A stretch of 44,410 nt of DNA from Methanobacteriota archaeon (lineage in GTDB: Archaea; Thermoplasmatota; Thermoplasmata; Lutacidiplasmatales; UBA184). The notes under the pieces are model-generated. The model was not told the DNA's origin, searched no databases, and saw only the letters and a program-made list of their open reading frames with translations. The stretch covers positions 1 through 44,410 of the forward strand of contig JABCYU010000003.1 of the NCBI GenBank assembly GCA_013290045.1, read 5' to 3'. The translations under genes were made by a program, and so were the position numbers. Positions 42,158 through 44,410 of this stretch are shown piece by piece. The first letter of the stretch is position 1. Each line of letters begins with the position of its first letter.

Positions 42158-42175
42158 GTGCAAGGTGTATTGCAA
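42158..42175. repeat. Dispersed palindromic motif, copy 16
   Basis: GTGCAA, centre GGTGTA, TTGCAA. One base from the perfect palindrome; the last copy before the RelE/antitoxin unit. Confidence 0.8.
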
Positions 42176-42202
42176 CTTTCGCGAGGGAGGTGCGTGGGTT
42201 GC

Positions 42203-42523
42203 CTACTCGCTCGCCTGCGCGTTGCCGGAGTAGAGTCGAGCTCGGTCCCGCAGCTTGAGATAGAAATCGGCCCTTGGGCCGAAACCCAGGAGTCGAATGA
42301 CACCACCCTCGACACGAAAGTACGCTCTCCTCTGAGGGTGGCGAAGTTTGAGCTTCCACAGGCCGTCCGCCCCAGAGAGTTCCTCGACAACGAAGCCTGG
42401 CCCCCCTCTAAACGGATGTTCGACCATTTGCCGGAGAGCGTCCTCGAAATCGTACCGATCCTGTCGTGAGAGGGCTAGGTACTCTTCGCGTGCTCTTGGG
42501 TGGAAGGATAGCGCGTAAGGCAC
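42203..42523 (-). CDS. RelE-type toxin
   Basis: A 106-residue protein with a ParE/RelE fold: LSFHPRAREEYLALSRQDRYDFEDALRQMVEHP (paired helices), then LWKLKLRHPQRRAYFRVEGGVIRLLGFGPRADFYLKL, where strands carry the basic catalytic surface, ending in a short helix (DRARLY). It follows its antitoxin by 2 bases. It differs from the toxin at 19320-19664 although the antitoxins are related, so toxins were exchanged or diverged strongly. Confidence 0.82.
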   Translation of the reverse strand: MPYALSFHPRAREEYLALSRQDRYDFEDALRQMVEHPFRGGPGFVVEELSGADGLWKLKLRHPQRRAYFRVEGGVIRLLGFGPRADFYLKLRDRARLYSGNAQASE

Positions 42524-42525
42524 GG

Positions 42526-42762
42526 TCAGCGCCGAGGTCTACGCATCGAACGGCTCTGGTGAAAGACGTCGTCGCCTGCGATATCTTTGGAGGCCGAGGT
42601 TCGAGACCGACGCTCGAGTTCTTCCACCCAGGATCGGGGCACATAGTCGCTTGCCAGCTCGAGGAGGAAGTCGTCCCAAGTCTGGTCCGCTGTCTTCAGA
42701 GTTCGCAGGCGCTTGACGACCTCGGCGTGCACTGGAATGGTTGTGAGGGTGTTCGAGGCCAT
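42526..42762 (-). CDS. Antitoxin related to the one at 19673-19906
   Basis: A 78-residue protein with the core IPVHAEVVKRLRTLKTADQTWDDFLLEL, matching the other antitoxin over P-V-H, L-x-x-x-K-T, Q-x-W-D-x-F-L-L. The ATG at 42762 is chosen because a TATA-like minus-strand TTCTTAACC is centred about 30 bases upstream; a TTG 15 bases earlier is less likely. The C-terminus is basic and likely wraps the toxin. Confidence 0.82.
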   Translation of the reverse strand: MASNTLTTIPVHAEVVKRLRTLKTADQTWDDFLLELASDYVPRSWVEELERRSRTSASKDIAGDDVFHQSRSMRRPRR

Positions 42763-42795
42763 GGTAGTGATGGTCAATGACGCTCATGGTTAAGA

Positions 42796-43369
42796 ATCTT
42801 GCCGACCGCCGCGAGCTGGAAGGTGTCTTGCGTGAATGGAGGGGCGCGCTGGTCACCGAGGAAAACCCCCCTCCAGAGCCCTTCCTGACCCCGATGCAGG
42901 GCCGAGAAAACCGATTCGCCCTTCAGACGGGAGTTCGCCCCCAGCTCCGAGCGGCGAATTCGGCCGAGTTCCGCCCGCCTGCCGAGTGGGCCGGTTCCTG
43001 GCGACCGAGATCGAATGAGATGCCCCCCAATGAGGTTGGCTGCACGTCGATGTTCCCCTACCCAACTTCGACCCCGGCTCAGTACCCGTATAGGCGATGT
43101 CGCCGGATGGGAACGTTAATCGGCCGGTCCGAGTCGCCCCCCCATGAAACAGATCAGACCCGGTCGCCTCCTCCCCTCCGGCCCCGGACCAACCCAGCGA
43201 CGTGGTCCCCACGACGGTGCAGGGACCTCGGTGGCGCTCCCTTTCCCACCTCGAATCCCGGAACAACGATCTATCATTAGGAGGCTCTCGGGCAGGGCTC
43301 GGACCGATATCCCAGACTGAAAGTGCGCTCACCCCGCATTTTACGCACCTCGGCGTGAGGTTATCCCCT
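42796..43369. other. Spacer with no supported gene
   Basis: About 570 bases after the antitoxin promoter. Frames are open on both strands but not protein-like. A TATA-like ATTTTACG near 43338-43345 may serve the DUF4386-like gene. No other motif copy was seen. Confidence 0.4.
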
Positions 43370-44161
43370 TTGGCGGATGACCACCCCGGGCCGATTGGGC
43401 AGACTGGGATTTCCGCGGCACAAGAGGCCGCCGTCGTCCGATGGGGCGGTTTGTCCGGAATCCTGGGCGGAATCATCTTCGTCGCGTCGATCATCTATCA
43501 GGTGGCGTTCATCGGAACCGGGACGACGGCCTCCGGGGCGGGTCCAATCATGCGATTTCCCGGGTTGCAAACCCAGATCGCCGCGGGACAGACGCTGTTC
43601 CTGATCGGAACGATCCTGATGGTTCCCCTCGTCGTGTCGATATACCGGACACTCCGGACCTCGAGTCTGGCCCCGGCCCTGTTCGGATTCGGCCTGAGCT
43701 TTCTCGGACTCGCCGTCCTCGCCGTCGAGAGCGAGCCGAACGTCGCCATGGCCCAAATTTCCGCCCAGTACCACGCCGTCGGAGCCACGGCGGCCCAGCA
43801 AGATGCCGCCGTCGTCGCATGGCAGGCCACGCAGGGGATATTCAACGAGTTCGACACCTGCGCCTACATCTTCCTCTCCGTCGGTTTCATCCTTTTTGGC
43901 GTGGGGATGCTCCGGGCCGCAGGGTACGGCCGAGCCATCGGAGCTGTGACCACTACGATCGGGGTCGTCGGGATCTTCGGAGTGGCCTTGTTCCCGGTCA
44001 CCTCGGCGATGTTCGCGATTCCTGCCGCGCTCACGTTCGTCGTGTTCCCGTTGCTGCTGGGGCGGACCGTCTACCGGATCGCACCGACGGTCGAGCCGAT
44101 GTCGACAGCGACGGACGCGCCGCACGAACTTCGCAATGCGCCCCGGGTGGAACCTCAATGA
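43370..44161 (+). CDS. DUF4386-like integral membrane protein
   Basis: A 263-residue membrane protein. The TTG at 43370 is chosen because it sits about 30 bases after a TATA-like box and just before the conserved start VVRWGGLSGILGGIIFVASIIYQVAF; a GTG at 43355 is the alternative, and more upstream sequence is not protein-like. About six hydrophobic spans follow, with a long external loop between spans 3 and 4 (SEPNVAMAQISAQYHAVG). The pattern fits DUF4386-type proteins. Its stop overlaps the ATG of the next gene (ATGATG), so they form an operon. Confidence 0.7.
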   Translation: MADDHPGPIGQTGISAAQEAAVVRWGGLSGILGGIIFVASIIYQVAFIGTGTTASGAGPIMRFPGLQTQIAAGQTLFLIGTILMVPLVVSIYRTLRTSSLAPALFGFGLSFLGLAVLAVESEPNVAMAQISAQYHAVGATAAQQDAAVVAWQATQGIFNEFDTCAYIFLSVGFILFGVGMLRAAGYGRAIGAVTTTIGVVGIFGVALFPVTSAMFAIPAALTFVVFPLLLGRTVYRIAPTVEPMSTATDAPHELRNAPRVEPQ

Positions 44162-44307
44162 TGGAGGCGACGAGGACTCGGCTCTCGACGCTCTGGGCAT
44201 TCGCGACGCTGAACTACATCTACGCCGACGTGGTCACGCTGTACGATAAGGCCGGGACCCTCCATTTCAGCCAAGGGTTCCTCCTAGTGTCATTTCTAGG
44301 GCGGTAG
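44161..44307 (+). pseudogene. Membrane-protein gene broken by the second IS630 copy
   Basis: Begins MEATRTRLSTLWAFATLNYIYADVV, typical of the first span of small DUF6326-like membrane proteins. After about 42 codons the IS630 end (TA at 44285-44286) interrupts it; translation continues for six codons into the element (VSFLGR) and stops at a TAG. The remaining gene should lie past the element, outside the window. Confidence 0.8.
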
Positions 44308-44410
44308 AGTAGGTTCTGCCGGACCGCAAAGGCTAGTGCCGGGGAGTGCTCCCTCCCCGGGCATGGTGCTCCGGGTTCGAGAGATCTCCAATGAGGAAGG
44401 CAACCGGCTC
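44285..44410 (+). mobile_element. IS630 element, second copy, cut by the window end
   Basis: From 44284 to 44410 the sequence is identical to 40936-41062, including the left end, the hairpin and the first codons of the transposase. The identity shows recent transposition. Confidence 0.95.

Noticed and set aside
18033-42175. Integron with attC sites
   Set aside because: The integrase lacks the insert typical of IntI, genes lie on both strands, and the repeats are short fixed-spacing palindromes, not the long imperfect attC structure with R boxes.
9040-42175. The repeated palindrome as intrinsic terminators or RNA hairpins
   Set aside because: Arm changes are not compensatory, there is no T-run, and copies also lie in divergent promoter regions (9040, 20188, 20282, 34493).
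9040-42175. CRISPR array
   Set aside because: Copies are kilobases apart and only about 18 bases long; no regular repeat-spacer series and no cas genes.

Overview
The window looks like a high-GC archaeal chromosome segment, probably from the Thermoplasmatota (inference). The archaeal signs are TATA boxes 25-35 bp in front of start codons with no leader, a TrmB-type regulator, a RecA/KaiC-type ATPase, Asn/Thr-rich secreted proteins, and divergent relatives of the archaeal ether-lipid enzymes GGGP synthase and UbiA-type DGGGP synthase. No rRNA, tRNA or CRISPR array was found.

Left part (1-17.7 kb): mostly chromosomal-style genes with large spacers. These are an edge-truncated unknown protein, a secreted InlB-repeat-like protein, a SnoaL-like protein, a double CDGSH Fe-S protein, a HEPN/nucleotidyltransferase pair with a perfect operator palindrome, an IS630-like transposase remnant, 3-methyladenine DNA glycosylase I, a SAM methyltransferase, an internally duplicated secreted protein, a luciferase-like oxidoreductase, a DoxX-like membrane protein, a TrmB-like regulator, a kelch-type secreted protein, a GNAT acetyltransferase and a P-loop ATPase.

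Middle and right part (17.9-42.8 kb): an accessory island, visibly more AT-rich in places, that opens with a tyrosine recombinase. It carries toxin-antitoxin modules (two RelE-type with sister antitoxins, DUF4258/YgiT-AbrB, HepT/MntA, a CcdA-like antitoxin with an unknown partner), a PD-(D/E)XK nuclease gene, a Swt1-like HEPN protein, an HNH endonuclease with a probable modified-base-reading head, a DpnII-like restriction enzyme with two methyltransferases, a GHKL ATPase-HEPN fusion, several unknown membrane proteins, and an unexpected set of prenyl/ether-lipid genes (GGGP synthase-like, UbiA, divergent cis-prenyltransferase). An intact IS630 element sits at 40.94-42.1 kb. A second copy enters at 44285, breaks a membrane-protein gene and runs off the window.

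The most unusual signal is a short palindromic motif, GTGCAA, six variable bases, TTGCAC. It occurs about 16 times with exactly the same spacing, almost only between genes, from 9 kb to 42 kb, and is dense in the island, where it often brackets one gene or one operon. Its layout (two inverted arms around a 6-bp centre) and the nearby tyrosine recombinase suggest recombination sites of a cassette system. A dispersed binding site for a regulator or chromatin protein is the main alternative.
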